NCBI RefSeq assembly: GCF_002355335.1
Contig: NZ_AP014946.1
Location: 2,495,501 to 2,559,500 of the forward strand
Reading direction: 5' to 3'
DNA: 64,000 nucleotides
DNA from: Variibacter gotjawalensis
GTDB taxonomy: Bacteria; Pseudomonadota; Alphaproteobacteria; Rhizobiales; Xanthobacteraceae
In this document: positions 28,166-38,139 of the stretch, one piece after another
Layout: each line of letters begins with the position of its first letter
Numbering within the stretch: the first letter of the stretch is position 1
Notes under the pieces: generated by a model
The model's database searches: none
What the model saw: the letters and a program-made list of their open reading frames with translations, nothing else
What the model was told of the DNA's origin: nothing
Program-made: the position numbers and the translations under genes

Positions 28166-29473
28166 ATGGGGCTGCTGGAAATCTCGGGGCTTCTGCTCCT
28201 CCTGCTGTTCGCGTTGCTCGCTGGCGGCGTATGGATCGGCATCGCTCTGCTTGCGACCGGCTACGTCGGCATGCAGTTCGTCGGCGGAAATATTCCGGCC
28301 GGTCCGGTGCTCGCGACGAAGATCTGGGGCAACTCGGCGTCGTGGGAACTTGCCGCGTTGCCGCTGTTCATCTGGATGGGCGAGATACTGTTCCGCACGA
28401 AACTCTCCGACGAGATGTTTCGTGGGCTCGCGCCGTGGCTAAACTGGCTTCCCGGCCGTCTGCTGCATGTAAACGTCCTCGCCTGTGGCGTGTTCGGTTC
28501 AGTCTCGGGTTCGTCTGCCGCGACATGCGCGACCGTTGCGAAGATCGCGCTGCCGGAACTCAAGAAGCGGGGCTACAACGAGAAGATCAGCCTCGGTTCG
28601 CTCGCCGGCGCCGGCACGCTCGGCATTCTCATTCCGCCGTCGATCACGATGGTGGTTTATGCCGTCGCCGCGAACGTCTCGATCATCCAAGTTTTCCTCG
28701 CCGGCTTCCTGCCGGGCTTGCTCGTGATGGTTCTGTACTCCGGTTACATCGCGGCTTGGTCGCTCGCTTATCCGAAGGAGTCACCTCCGCCCGAGCCGAC
28801 GATGTCGTTCCGCGAAAAGCTGCACGAGTCGAAGCAGCTCATTCCGCTGATGTTCCTCATCGCGCTCGTGTTCGCCGCACTGATGTCCGGCTGGGCGACC
28901 GCGACGGAATGCGCCGCCTGGGGCGTCCTCGGCTCGCTTGCGATCGCATGGTGGCATGGCGCACTGACGAAGGACTCGTTCTGGCAGAGCGTGATGGGCG
29001 CGACCCGCGTCAACTGCATGATTATGCTGATCCTCGCCGGCGCGTCTTATATGTCGACGTCGATGGGATACACCGGCATCCCGCGCGAACTCGCCGCATG
29101 GGTCGATAGCCTCAAGCTCTCACCCTACATGCTGATCGCAGCGCTGACGCTGATGTATATCGTGCTAGGCGCCGCGCTCGACGGCATCTCGATGATCGTC
29201 CTGACGACCGCGATCGTCATCCCGATGGTGAAGCAGGCCGGCTTCGATCCGGTCTGGTTCGGCATCTTCCTGGTGCTTGTCGTCGAAATGGCGGAGGTTT
29301 CGCCGCCTGTTGGCTTCAACCTTTTCGTTCTGCAAACCATGAGCGGGAAAGACTCGAACACCGTGGCGCTCGCCGCGCTGCCGTTCTTCTTTCTGCTCGT
29401 CGCCGCAGTGGCGATCATCACGCTCTTCCCGTCGATTGTGATGGTTTTGCCGCAATGGTTCTATCCGAGCTAA
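28166..29473 (+). CDS. TRAP transporter large permease (DctM), second system
   Basis: 435 residues with about 12 membrane segments. DctM signatures: ALPLFIWMGEILFRTKLSDEMFRGLAPWLNWLPGRLLHVNVLACGVFGSVSGSSAATCATVAKIALPELKKRGY, GTLGILIPPSITMVVYAVAANVSI and PVGFNLFVLQTMSGK. Starts two bases after the dctQ stop. Differs in sequence from the first DctM of this window, so the two systems are not a recent duplication. Confidence 0.93.
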   Translation: MGLLEISGLLLLLLFALLAGGVWIGIALLATGYVGMQFVGGNIPAGPVLATKIWGNSASWELAALPLFIWMGEILFRTKLSDEMFRGLAPWLNWLPGRLLHVNVLACGVFGSVSGSSAATCATVAKIALPELKKRGYNEKISLGSLAGAGTLGILIPPSITMVVYAVAANVSIIQVFLAGFLPGLLVMVLYSGYIAAWSLAYPKESPPPEPTMSFREKLHESKQLIPLMFLIALVFAALMSGWATATECAAWGVLGSLAIAWWHGALTKDSFWQSVMGATRVNCMIMLILAGASYMSTSMGYTGIPRELAAWVDSLKLSPYMLIAALTLMYIVLGAALDGISMIVLTTAIVIPMVKQAGFDPVWFGIFLVLVVEMAEVSPPVGFNLFVLQTMSGKDSNTVALAALPFFFLLVAAVAIITLFPSIVMVLPQWFYPS

Positions 29474-29501
29474 GATCGATCTATCCAAAGAGGGAGCTAT
29501 C

Positions 29502-30482
29502 ATGAACGTTTGGACCAAATCCGTCGCCGTGGGCGCGCTGCTGAGTGCCGCTCTGGCGCTTCCGGCCGCCGCGCAGACGAAGTGGAATCTGCCGGGCGCG
29601 TATCCGCCGGATAATCCCCACACCGTGAACCTGCTCGACTTCGCCAAGGATGTGCAAAAGGCGACCAATGACAAGCTACAGATCACCGTGCATCCGAGCG
29701 CGTCGCTGTTCAAGGCGAACGAAATCAAGCGTGCGGTGCAGACCGGTCAAGCGCAAGCCGGCGAAGTGCTGATCTCGATCCACGAAAACGAAGACCCGCT
29801 GTTTGGCGTCGACGTCATCCCGTTCCTTGCCTCGAGCTACCCGAACGCGAAGAAGCTGTGGGCGGCGTCGAAGGAAGCAATCTCGAAGAAGCTCGACTCG
29901 CAAGGCGTGAAGCTTCTGTTCGCCGTGCCGTGGGGCCCGCAAGGCATCTACGCCAAGCAGGACATCAACTCGACAGCAGACCTGAAGGGCCTCAAGTGGC
30001 GCGCCTATAACGTCGGCACGTCGCGCATCGCCGAACTCGTCGGCGCGCAGCCGGTGACGATTCAAGCCGCCGAACTGCCGCAGGCACTCGCGACCGGCGT
30101 CGTCAACGCGTTCATGACGTCGGGCTCGACCGGTTACGACAGTAAGGTGTGGGAGACGATGACCCACTACTACGACACGCAGGCGTGGATCCCGAAGAAC
30201 CTCACCTTCGTCAACAAGGCGGCGTTTGACGCACTCGACAAGCCGACGCAGGAAGCGCTGCTGAAGGCTGCGGCCGTTGCCGAAGAGCGTGGCTGGAAGC
30301 TCGCCGAAGAGAAGGCTGCTTGGTATCTCGACCAGCTCAAGGCGAACAAGATGAAGGTTCTGCCGCCTAGCCCGGAACTCAAGTCCGGCCTCGAGAAGAT
30401 CGGCGAGACGCTGACTACCGATTGGACCAAAAAGGCAGGTGCGCCGGGCCAAGCCGTGATCGACGCTTATAAGAAGATGTGA
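29502..30482 (+). CDS. TRAP transporter periplasmic binding protein (DctP), second system
   Basis: 326 residues with a signal peptide (SVAVGALLSAALALPAAAQ). DctP core: WNLPGAYPPDNPHTVNLLDFAKDVQKATNDKLQITVHPSASLFKANEIKRAVQTGQAQAGEVL, YAKQDINSTADLKGLKWRAYNVGTSRIAELVGAQPVTIQAAELPQAL and FMTSGSTGYDSKVWE. The Arg in KWRAYN should contact the ligand carboxylate. AGAGGGAG ribosome binding site. Operon ends with a terminator. Ligand unknown; shared LysR box suggests a metabolic link with the oxoprolinase operon. Confidence 0.93.
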   Translation: MNVWTKSVAVGALLSAALALPAAAQTKWNLPGAYPPDNPHTVNLLDFAKDVQKATNDKLQITVHPSASLFKANEIKRAVQTGQAQAGEVLISIHENEDPLFGVDVIPFLASSYPNAKKLWAASKEAISKKLDSQGVKLLFAVPWGPQGIYAKQDINSTADLKGLKWRAYNVGTSRIAELVGAQPVTIQAAELPQALATGVVNAFMTSGSTGYDSKVWETMTHYYDTQAWIPKNLTFVNKAAFDALDKPTQEALLKAAAVAEERGWKLAEEKAAWYLDQLKANKMKVLPPSPELKSGLEKIGETLTTDWTKKAGAPGQAVIDAYKKM

Positions 30483-30507
30483 TCAACGCACGCGAATAAC
30501 AAAGACT

Positions 30508-30534
30508 ACGCCCGGTGAAAGCCGGGCGTTTTCT
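30508..30534. terminator. Terminator after second TRAP operon
   Basis: ACGCCCGG-TGAAAG-CCGGGCGT followed by TTTTC. It sits between convergent genes and may also serve the TIGR02186 gene on the other strand. Confidence 0.85.
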
Positions 30535-30540
30535 TATGCG

Positions 30541-31311
30541 TCAGTCTCTGCGGAAGACGACGTTGCCTATCCAGCCCGTGAACAGAGCGAGCAACGCTGT
30601 TGCGAGGCCATACCAAAGCCCGTGGGTGCGGGCGAATGTGCCGATCTGCTGTTCGAAGCCGGTTTTCACGATCTCGAAGGCGGTTTCTTCGCGAGCCACC
30701 ATCGCGCCGCCGATGAAGAGCTGAACGCTGATCTCGTAGTCCCCCGTCGTCACATTAGAGGGCAGGGGCACGGTGGCGCGGAAGAGACCTGGTGTGATGA
30801 AAGTCACCGCATTGTTGGCCTCGCGATAGAGACCTTGCTCGACTTCCGCTCGCAAGAAAGCCTCGCGATAATCGTTCTTGATGTCCGAGACATCGCCGCG
30901 GAAACTCTGAGGCAGCACGATGTTGTTGAGCCCGATTGCATAGCGCTGTAGCACGTCCGGCGCTGCGATCTGATCGAACGGCTTGTTGGTCAGCACCGCG
31001 ATGTAACTCGGCACTTCGGGGAACTGCCGTGAGCGGCGGTTGATCCAGATGCCGGCGTAACGCTCTTTGCGGCGCACCACCATCGTGCGGCGCGGTCCCG
31101 ACACAGTGGCAACGAGCGCGACGTTGCCGGAGCGCCCGACGGAGCCGGCGTCCTGTTCGATCGTGCCGAACAGAACAAGTTCGTCGCCGGTGAAATTCGA
31201 CGTGATGAGCACCCGATGCGAGGACACCGACAACACAAGACGCTCCGCCGCCGCCGGCTGCGCGAAAGCCACGAAAGCGAGAGCAAGCGGAGCGGCGAGC
31301 AATCGCATCAT
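30541..31311 (-). CDS. TIGR02186 family membrane-anchored periplasmic protein
   Basis: 256 residues. Signal peptide (LLAAPLALAFVAFAQPAAAERL), then an extracytoplasmic beta-rich region (LVLSVSSHRVLITSNFTGDELVLFGTIE, MVVRRKERYAGIWINRRSRQFPEVPSYIAVL) and one C-terminal membrane helix (LWYGLATALLALFTGWIGNVVF). This is the alphaproteobacterial family usually encoded next to TauE/SafE permeases, as here: its ATG overlaps the permease stop (ATGA). Function unknown; a role with the permease is inferred. A longer frame in this register reaches 32319 but is out of frame with the permease and spurious upstream. Confidence 0.85.
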   Translation of the reverse strand: MMRLLAAPLALAFVAFAQPAAAERLVLSVSSHRVLITSNFTGDELVLFGTIEQDAGSVGRSGNVALVATVSGPRRTMVVRRKERYAGIWINRRSRQFPEVPSYIAVLTNKPFDQIAAPDVLQRYAIGLNNIVLPQSFRGDVSDIKNDYREAFLRAEVEQGLYREANNAVTFITPGLFRATVPLPSNVTTGDYEISVQLFIGGAMVAREETAFEIVKTGFEQQIGTFARTHGLWYGLATALLALFTGWIGNVVFRRD

Positions 31312-32234
31312 TGCAATTGCTCCAGCGTTTGCACCGAGAAGGGATCGTCCGGTGTGACGATCAGGCCGAACGCGAAGCGCAGACCGACACCAAGCACGAT
31401 GAGGCCGAGTAGAAGCCGCAGCTGCTCGCCGCGCATGCGCTGACCGGCGCGCGCGCCGAATTGCGCGCCAATAACGCCGCCGACCATGAGGATCAGCGCG
31501 AGCACCGCGTCGACCGAATAGTTGGTCACCGAATGCAGCACCGTCGCGGTGAGCATCGTCACCAGCGTGACGACCGTCGATGTACCGATCACGACGCTGG
31601 TGGGCACACGGAGGAGGTAGATCAGCGCCGGTACCAGCAGGAAGCCGCCGCCGACGCCCATCACGCCGCCGAGGAAACCGATGAAATAGCCGATCGTCCA
31701 TACCGGGATGATCGAAACATAGATGCGCGACTGCTTGAAGCGGATCTTCATCGGTAGGCCGTGGAACCACGCATGGCTGCCGGGGCGCCGCACGTCCGCC
31801 GGCTTGCCGCCCCGCGTCCGCATGATCGCGCGCACGCTCTCCGTGATCATCATCGCACCGATGATGCCAAGCAGCGTCACGTAGGCGAGGGCGATCACGA
31901 GATCGAGCTGGCCGAAGCGGCGCAGCAATGCGATGACAACAACGCCGACAGCGGTGCCGATCAGCGCTCCTGTGAGCAATACTCCCGCAAGTGAGAGATC
32001 GAGCGCTTTTCGCCGCCAGTACGAGAAAACGCTGGAGAATGACGACGCTGCGATATGCGTCGAGACCGTTGCGACCGCGACGATCGGCGAAATGCCCAGG
32101 AAGATCAGCATCGGCGTCAGCAAGAAGCCGCCGCCCACTCCGAACATTCCGGACAGCACGCCAATCGCTAGCCCCATCGCGAAGATGAGCATCACGTTGA
32201 CTGGCAGTTCGGCGATCGGAAGATAGATCTGCAC
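31308..32234 (-). CDS. TauE/SafE-family sulfite/anion exporter
   Basis: 308 residues with eight predicted membrane helices. The two internal repeats each carry the family motif: GMFGVGGGFLLTPMLIF near residue 30 and GVMGVGGGFLLVPALIYLL near residue 190. STHIAASSFSSVFSYWR follows the first. TauE/SafE proteins move sulfite, sulfoacetate or related organic anions across the inner membrane. The GTG at 32234 (VQIYLPIAEL) matches the usual start of close family members; a TTG at 32276 would add 14 residues. Operon with the TIGR02186 gene. Confidence 0.88.
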   Translation of the reverse strand: MQIYLPIAELPVNVMLIFAMGLAIGVLSGMFGVGGGFLLTPMLIFLGISPIVAVATVSTHIAASSFSSVFSYWRRKALDLSLAGVLLTGALIGTAVGVVVIALLRRFGQLDLVIALAYVTLLGIIGAMMITESVRAIMRTRGGKPADVRRPGSHAWFHGLPMKIRFKQSRIYVSIIPVWTIGYFIGFLGGVMGVGGGFLLVPALIYLLRVPTSVVIGTSTVVTLVTMLTATVLHSVTNYSVDAVLALILMVGGVIGAQFGARAGQRMRGEQLRLLLGLIVLGVGLRFAFGLIVTPDDPFSVQTLEQLQ

Positions 32235-32436
32235 GGTTCGCAAGTCCGCAACGGCTGCGGCCGCAGCCACCGACAAAAAAGAAATGAGAGCCCGGAGCGA
32301 GATTCGCCCCTGGCACCACGACGCATTTTACCCTTGCGCCCCTCGGGCGGCGCGATCAAGCAAATTCCGCTGATACGCCCGACCGATTGCGCGGGTAGTG
32401 AACAAATACGGTGAAGTCGGAGGCGGGTTTACCGCC

Positions 32437-35400
32437 TCAGGTTTGCGCACGCTTGCGGCCGAAAGCGGGCTTCGGCTTTGCGGGAGCTTCTGGAGCCGAA
32501 GCCTCCCACGTGCCGTTCGGTGGCGCCACATGAACGGCAGTTTCCGGCTGTTGCGCGGGGCGGAATGACTGGACGGCCTGCTGCGCAGCGGTGAGCTGCG
32601 TTGCTTCGAGGCGGGCGCCGACATCGTCACGCTTCTTGCCGGCGTCTTCGTCACCTTGTTGAGCCGCGAGCGCGAACCACTTGTAGGATTCAGCGAGGTT
32701 GGCCTCCGTGCCGAGACCACGCGCATAAAGGATCGCGACATTGTATTGGCTGTCCGGAATGCCGTGCATCGCAGCTTTGCGGAACCACTCGACGGCGCGC
32801 GGGAAGTCCGGCTGCCCGTCGATGCCTTCCGCGTAAAGTACCGCGAGATTGTGCATCGCCTTGCCGTTACCGGCGTCGGCTGCCGCGCGGTACAGGCGGC
32901 GGGCCTGGTCGAGGTCCTTCTTAACGCCGTTGCCCTTCTCGTAGAGGCTGCCGAGGCGGTACTGCGCCGGCGCCGAATTGCGATTGGCGGCGCGTTCGAG
33001 CCAGCGCGCAGCTTGCTCGTAGCTCTGCGCGACGCCGCGGCCTTCCGCGAAGCGGACGCCGACTTCGTATTCGGCGGCGGCATTCCCGGTCAGGGCGGCA
33101 GAGCGCAGGCCTTGCGGGAAGCCAGGCAGATCGCCGGACGGAGCGCCCGGTGTGAGGCCGGTGGCGCGGCCGACTTGAGCCGTCAGTTCGTTTGCAGCCG
33201 GAAGCTGGATCGATGCGATCGTCAGCGGGCTGACGGCCGGCATTTCGCCGGGTTTCGCGTTCGATGGGGCAGTTGCTGCAGGCGCAGGTGTCTGCGCGGC
33301 AGGCGTATTGATCGAACCCGTCGTCACCGGTGCGGGTTGCGCCGAGCGTGATGGAGCGGGCGTTGCAGCAGCAACGCGTTCGGGCGCGCGCGTCTCGACC
33401 GGCTTGATCGCTTCGGTCGTGACTTTCTTCGGGCCCATCAGCGGCTGTATTTCGGGCTCGGACTGATTGAAGCCGAGATGCAGAGCGCCGAGGCTCGCGA
33501 GCAGCAATGCCGCGAGGATCAGCGCCTTGCGGCCCGTTAGCTTGCGCGCGAGCGAACCGAAGGTGGATGCCTTTTCGTTTCCGGTCGCCGTAGGTTCAGT
33601 CGCGTGCATTGCGGCCTGCGCAGCGCGGCGAGCCGCTGCGATGAAATTCGATTTTGAATCTTCCGGCTCTTCGCGCGGAACCGACGACGAGCCGAGCGGC
33701 ATATCGAGCGAACCGCGGCCCGTGGTGCCGGGCTCGAGCGGAAAGTCGGCTGGGAGCGTCGGATCGATCGGCGGACGGCCGAACGAAGGCTGCGTCTCTT
33801 GAGCGGCGTAGCTTGCTTCGGTCGCGGGAGGCGCTTCGAACGAAGGCGCTTGGAATGCGGGAGCGCGCGGCGGCGAGGACAGTGCATGCGAGTAGGTCGC
33901 TGCCGGCGTGGGCCCGGGACGCGTGACGTCGAGACGATCGACCAGCTTCGCCAGAGTTTCGTGCACCGACGAGAGCGTATCCTGCGTGCGGCGTTCGCTC
34001 TGCACATGCTGGTTCTGCAGCGCGCTGAGATCCTGGCGGAGCGAGGAAATATCCTGATGCGGCGCAGCGCTCAGTGCGGCTTCCCGCGCTGCCGAGATAG
34101 CGCTGGCGTGCAACGAGTCCATGCGGCCGACGAGGTCGGTGAACGACTGCTCGATATGGCCGAACTGATTGATGCGCGAGTCGGATTTTTCGAGCCGCTG
34201 CGTGATGTGGTCGAGTTGGTCCGCGATCGCGTTGAGCGCGGAAGAGCTGCCGCCAAGTTCGACGCGCTCGAGCTTGTCCGCAAGCGCGTTGACGACCGAA
34301 TTGATCTGCGTCTGCGCAGTCGCGATAGAAGATTGCTGGCGACCATCGAGGTGGCGCGCGAGGTCTTCGAAACGACGCTCGATCATCGCCGAGAAATTGC
34401 CTTCGCGCGACTGAACCTCTGCGAAGATGCGATCCATGCGGTCGCTGATGGTCTGAACTTCTTCGGCAAGTGCGACGAGCGCATCGCCAGAGGCTGCGCG
34501 TGAAGCAATCGTACCGAGATCGATGATGGCGCGTTCGAGTTGCCGCAGCACCGCGCTCGTCGTAGCGGTGTCAGGCTCGCGCTGCGCGAGGTTTTCGATC
34601 TTCTGATCGAGCTTTTGGATTTCGCCGCGGAAGGCCGCGAGAGATTCTGCCGGAGCGAGGCTGCGGATCTGTTCGTAGACTTGCGCGAGCCCGGCCTCCA
34701 TGGCCGCTAGGGCGCGCGGGTCGCCGCCCGCCGTGCGGCCTTCGTCGATGCGGGCCGCAACGCCTCTCACTTCTGCTTCGAGCGCTTGCACAGCATGACG
34801 CGGAGCCGCGTCGTTCAACTTCTGATTTATTTCTGCAAGTTCGCGTCGCAACGTGTTGACGGAATTCTCGAAACCGCCGGATGCGCGGACCGCCTGCAAC
34901 TCTTGCGTCAGATCGAACATCTGATCGTGAAGCTCGCGCGACGGAGCGCGCGCTTCAACACGCGGTCCGTCGTCGAGACGGCGCGAGAGCGCAGCAAATT
35001 GATCCTGCAGCGGAGCCGGCGCGTAGACGACGCTTTCCGGCTCGTCGTCCAGATACTGCTGCCGTGCCGAGATTTCGGCAATCTGTCGATCGAGATCGTT
35101 CGCGAAGGAGGCAAACGCAGCGTCGTGCTGATGCTGAGCGCTGTATGTCTCGCGCGTCGCGGGTTCGGGCGACTGCCAGGTGTCGCGGCGCGAAGCGGCC
35201 GCATATCCGGCCGGGCTGGTCGGCGGCGAATTCGGGCCGAAGGTTGCGACGCGATCTTCGATGGCGCGCAGTGTATCTTCGAGCGAAGTGTCGTTCGACG
35301 ATGCGCCTTGGTGTGCAGAGCGCGAGGGCGCATGCCCAAGGTCGGAAATCTTTTCGGTGAGCTGTTCGAGGCGCGACGAGATAGCGCGCATCGCTTCTTC

Positions 35401-35610
35401 AGCTTCGCTGGTGCGAGTCTCGCTGCGGGCGCGGCGCGGACGTTTCGCGCGCGGTGCAGGGGCTTCTTGAGCTGGTTGCCCGGCGGCCGACTGAACGAGG
35501 CCCTTGAGCCATTCGTCTATAGACACGCCTTGGCGACGAGCCGCTTCGCGCGCTGCCTCGCGCATTTCAGGGCGCAGGCCCGCCAGCTTGAGTAGGTCGT
35601 CCGAGGTCAT
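32437..35610 (-). CDS. PodJ-like polar localisation protein (coiled coil, one membrane span, Sel1 repeats)
   Basis: 1057 residues. The N-terminus (GLRPEMREAAREAARRQGVSIDEWL) matches the short N-terminal motif of PodJ-type proteins. A long acidic coiled-coil region runs to about 570, then a Pro-rich linker, one membrane helix (KALILAALLLASLGALHLGF, about residue 695-715) and a periplasmic Pro/Ala/Thr-rich segment. Four or so Sel1 repeats follow (AEYEVGVRFAEGRGVAQ, AQYRLGSLYEKGNGVKK, AMHNLAVLYAEGIDGQ, SQYNVAILYARGLGTE). This is the topology of Caulobacter PodJ, which organises the new pole. The peptidoglycan-binding domain of Caulobacter PodJ is not visible at the C-terminus. Call is by architecture. 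Confidence 0.75.
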   Translation of the reverse strand: MTSDDLLKLAGLRPEMREAAREAARRQGVSIDEWLKGLVQSAAGQPAQEAPAPRAKRPRRARSETRTSEAEEAMRAISSRLEQLTEKISDLGHAPSRSAHQGASSNDTSLEDTLRAIEDRVATFGPNSPPTSPAGYAAASRRDTWQSPEPATRETYSAQHQHDAAFASFANDLDRQIAEISARQQYLDDEPESVVYAPAPLQDQFAALSRRLDDGPRVEARAPSRELHDQMFDLTQELQAVRASGGFENSVNTLRRELAEINQKLNDAAPRHAVQALEAEVRGVAARIDEGRTAGGDPRALAAMEAGLAQVYEQIRSLAPAESLAAFRGEIQKLDQKIENLAQREPDTATTSAVLRQLERAIIDLGTIASRAASGDALVALAEEVQTISDRMDRIFAEVQSREGNFSAMIERRFEDLARHLDGRQQSSIATAQTQINSVVNALADKLERVELGGSSSALNAIADQLDHITQRLEKSDSRINQFGHIEQSFTDLVGRMDSLHASAISAAREAALSAAPHQDISSLRQDLSALQNQHVQSERRTQDTLSSVHETLAKLVDRLDVTRPGPTPAATYSHALSSPPRAPAFQAPSFEAPPATEASYAAQETQPSFGRPPIDPTLPADFPLEPGTTGRGSLDMPLGSSSVPREEPEDSKSNFIAAARRAAQAAMHATEPTATGNEKASTFGSLARKLTGRKALILAALLLASLGALHLGFNQSEPEIQPLMGPKKVTTEAIKPVETRAPERVAAATPAPSRSAQPAPVTTGSINTPAAQTPAPAATAPSNAKPGEMPAVSPLTIASIQLPAANELTAQVGRATGLTPGAPSGDLPGFPQGLRSAALTGNAAAEYEVGVRFAEGRGVAQSYEQAARWLERAANRNSAPAQYRLGSLYEKGNGVKKDLDQARRLYRAAADAGNGKAMHNLAVLYAEGIDGQPDFPRAVEWFRKAAMHGIPDSQYNVAILYARGLGTEANLAESYKWFALAAQQGDEDAGKKRDDVGARLEATQLTAAQQAVQSFRPAQQPETAVHVAPPNGTWEASAPEAPAKPKPAFGRKRAQT

Positions 35611-35786
35611 GCCAACACCAGGATGTCGCCGTCCGATAGATGACGACGAGTACGCGCCAAAATGGGGGCCGAAGGAGCGGCAGATTCCCCTGCGTTAACT
35701 TTTCAGGAACACGGTAAACGGCGAGTTAAGAAACCCGGGGTCGAGGCGGAAAAAGGCTGAGCGGGTCTGCCGAGTTAACTTTTTGC

Positions 35787-35802
35787 TTTACGTTAACGTC
35801 AA
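35787..35802 (+). promoter_or_regulatory. Candidate MerR (LiuR-type) operator
   Basis: TTtACGTTAACGTcAA: a 10-bp perfect palindrome ACGTTAACGT with symmetric TT/AA flanks. A TATAGC box lies just downstream at 35810-35815 and a TTGCTT just upstream, a layout with a long spacer as usual for MerR promoters. Similar sites are described for LiuR-type MerR regulators of fatty-acid and branched-chain catabolism (from memory). Confidence 0.55.
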
Positions 35803-35840
35803 CTGTTGCTATAGCGCCGCCAACAATAGGGAGAAGACGC

Positions 35841-36284
35841 TTGGCGCTCGAAAATCTCGCCCCCCTTGGAGGATCTCGCGAACCCGTCACGACGGAGGTC
35901 TTCACCATTCGTCAGCTGGCCAACGAATTTGCTGTGAGCGCGCGCACGCTCCGTTTCTACGAAGAGAAGGGTTTGTTGAACCCCCGCCGCAACGGGCAAG
36001 ACCGTCTTTACAGCCGCCGCGACCGCGCCCGCCTGCGCTATGTCGTTATGGGCAAGACGGTCGGCTTCACGCTCGAAGAGATTTCCGAGCTTCTCGACCT
36101 CTACGATCTCGGCGACCGCCAAGTCACGCAGCTGCGCGCGACCGCCAAGAAATTCTCGGAACGTATCGACCGTCTCGAACACCAGAAGTCGGAAATCGAC
36201 CGCGTCCTCGCCGAATTGAGACATGGACGTCAGATGGTCGAGACAATGTTGGCCTCGCGCGAGCGGGGTGGAGCTTCTTCGTAA
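35841..36284 (+). CDS. MerR-family transcriptional regulator of beta-oxidation operon (LiuR-like)
   Basis: 147 residues. MerR helix-turn-helix: FTIRQLANEFAVSARTLRFYEEKGLLNPRRNGQDRLYSRRDRARLRYVVMGKTVGFTLEEISELLDLY, followed by a dimerisation helix (FSERIDRLEHQKSEIDRVLAEL). It lacks the metal-binding cysteines of mercury-type MerR. Start is a TTG with a GGGAGAAG site six bases upstream. First gene ahead of acyl-CoA dehydrogenase, thiolase and FadB genes, so it likely controls them and itself through the palindrome upstream. Confidence 0.88.
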   Translation: MALENLAPLGGSREPVTTEVFTIRQLANEFAVSARTLRFYEEKGLLNPRRNGQDRLYSRRDRARLRYVVMGKTVGFTLEEISELLDLYDLGDRQVTQLRATAKKFSERIDRLEHQKSEIDRVLAELRHGRQMVETMLASRERGGASS

Positions 36285-36333
36285 CTTCAATCGCTACACG
36301 CGCGTCATTGCGGACGCATGAAGGAGAATATTG

Positions 36334-38130
36334 ATGCCGACCTATAAGGCCCCAGTCGAAGACGCACTCTTTCTGCTCAACGACGTTTTCCAGATCGAGC
36401 GTTACAACAACTTGCCGGGCTTCGCCGACGCGACGCCGGAGACGATCGAGGCGATCCTCGCCGAGTCCGCAAAATTCACCGAGCACGTATTGCAGCCGCT
36501 CAACCGCGTAGGCGATACGGAAGGCTGCACGCGCAATGCGGACGCCAGCGTGACGACGCCGAAGGGCTTCAAGGAAGCGTTCAAGGCGCAAGGCGAGGGC
36601 GGCTGGCTCGGCATCTCGATGCCGGAAGAATTTGGCGGCCAAGGCTTGCCGAAGGTTCTCTCGACGATCATCGGCGAGTTCCAGGTCTCCGCAAACCAAG
36701 CCTTCTCGATGTATGGCGGGTTGACGCAAGGCGCTGTCGCGTCGTTGCTGGTGCACGCCAACGACGACATCAAGAAGACCTACGTCCCGAAGATGATCGC
36801 CGGTGAGTGGACCGGCACGATGAATCTAACGGAGCCGCACTGCGGCACTGACCTTGGCCTTCTGCGTACCAAGGCCGTGAAGCAGGCCGATGGCAGCTAC
36901 AAGATTTCCGGCACGAAGATTTTCATCTCGGCCGGCGAGCACGACCTTGCCGACAACATCATCCACCTCGTCCTCGCGCGCATCGAAGGCGCGCCGGCGG
37001 GCGTGAAGGGCATCTCGCTCTTCGTCGTGCCGAAATTCCTACCGAAGGCAGATGGCTCGGTCGGCGAGCACAACGGCGTGACCTGCGGTTCGATCGAAGA
37101 GAAGATGGGCATCCACGGCAACTCGACCTGCGTCATGAACTACGATGACGCGACCGGCTGGCTGATCGGCGAGGAGAACAAGGGTCTCCCGGCGATGTTC
37201 GTGATGATGAACGAAGCGCGTCTCGGCGTGTCGGTCCAGGGCCTCGCGCTGTCGGAAGTCGCGTATCAGAACGCCGTGACCTACGCGAAGGAGCGCCTGC
37301 AGGGCCGCTCGATCTCGGGCGTCAAAAATCCGGACAAGCCGGCCGATCCGATCATCGTGCATCCGGACGTGCGCCGAACGTTGCTTTCGATCCGGGCCTT
37401 CAACGAGGCAGCGCGTGCCTTCGTGATCTGGTCGGCGCTACGTGCCGACGTTGCGCGCAAGGGCAACGACGAGAAGGAAAAGCAAGCTGCCGAAGATCAC
37501 ATGAACCTCATGATGCCGGTGCTCAAAGGCGTCCTCACCGACACGGGCTTCGCCAATACGGTGGCGGCGCAGCAGATGTTCGGCGGACACGGTTATATCG
37601 CCGAGCACGGCATGGAGCAGTTCGTTCGCGATAGCCGCATCGCGATGATCTACGAAGGTGCCAACGGCATTCAGGCGCTCGACCTTGTCGGCCGCAAGCT
37701 TGGCCAGAATGGCGGCCGTGCCGTGATGACGTTCTTCAATGACGTCGGCGCGTTCATCAAGGAGAACGCCGAAGACGAGGCGATGAAGCCGTATATCGCC
37801 CCGCTCAAGGCTTCGCTCGGTCATCTCCAGCAGGCCACGATGTGGTTCATGCAGAATGCGATGGCAAAGCCCGACAACGCTGGTGCCGGTTCGAACGATT
37901 ACATGCATCTGTTCGGCCTCGTCGCGATGGCCTACATGTGGGCGCAGATGGCGAAGGCCGCGCAGAAGAAGCTGGCGAACGGCGCCAACGGGGCGTCGGA
38001 TCGTCTCAACGCAAAGCTTGTCACCGGCAAGTTCTTCATGGAGCGTATGCTTCCCGAGACCGGTGCGCATCTCGCGCGCATCACGACCGGCGCCGACACC
38101 GTGATGGCGCTGCCGGCCGAAGCCTTCTGA
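36334..38130 (+). CDS. Acyl-CoA dehydrogenase, FadE/DmdC-type with C-terminal extension
   Basis: 598 residues, the length of the larger acyl-CoA dehydrogenases. Seen: [39 protein letters not shown] (flavin site), [54 protein letters not shown] with the catalytic Glu in YEG, and an extra C-terminal domain of about 120 residues. It introduces the trans-2 double bond into acyl-CoA with electrons passed to ETF. Close relatives include 3-methylmercaptopropionyl-CoA dehydrogenases, so chain-length preference is open. Start ATG at 36334 after AAGGAG. Confidence 0.92.
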   Translation: MPTYKAPVEDALFLLNDVFQIERYNNLPGFADATPETIEAILAESAKFTEHVLQPLNRVGDTEGCTRNADASVTTPKGFKEAFKAQGEGGWLGISMPEEFGGQGLPKVLSTIIGEFQVSANQAFSMYGGLTQGAVASLLVHANDDIKKTYVPKMIAGEWTGTMNLTEPHCGTDLGLLRTKAVKQADGSYKISGTKIFISAGEHDLADNIIHLVLARIEGAPAGVKGISLFVVPKFLPKADGSVGEHNGVTCGSIEEKMGIHGNSTCVMNYDDATGWLIGEENKGLPAMFVMMNEARLGVSVQGLALSEVAYQNAVTYAKERLQGRSISGVKNPDKPADPIIVHPDVRRTLLSIRAFNEAARAFVIWSALRADVARKGNDEKEKQAAEDHMNLMMPVLKGVLTDTGFANTVAAQQMFGGHGYIAEHGMEQFVRDSRIAMIYEGANGIQALDLVGRKLGQNGGRAVMTFFNDVGAFIKENAEDEAMKPYIAPLKASLGHLQQATMWFMQNAMAKPDNAGAGSNDYMHLFGLVAMAYMWAQMAKAAQKKLANGANGASDRLNAKLVTGKFFMERMLPETGAHLARITTGADTVMALPAEAF

Positions 38131-38139
38131 GTTACAAAA

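Noticed and set aside
31312-32319. Upstream part of a 592-codon minus-strand frame in register with the TIGR02186 gene
   Set aside because: It overlaps the TauE/SafE gene in another frame; only the part from 31311 downward has a signal peptide and family features.
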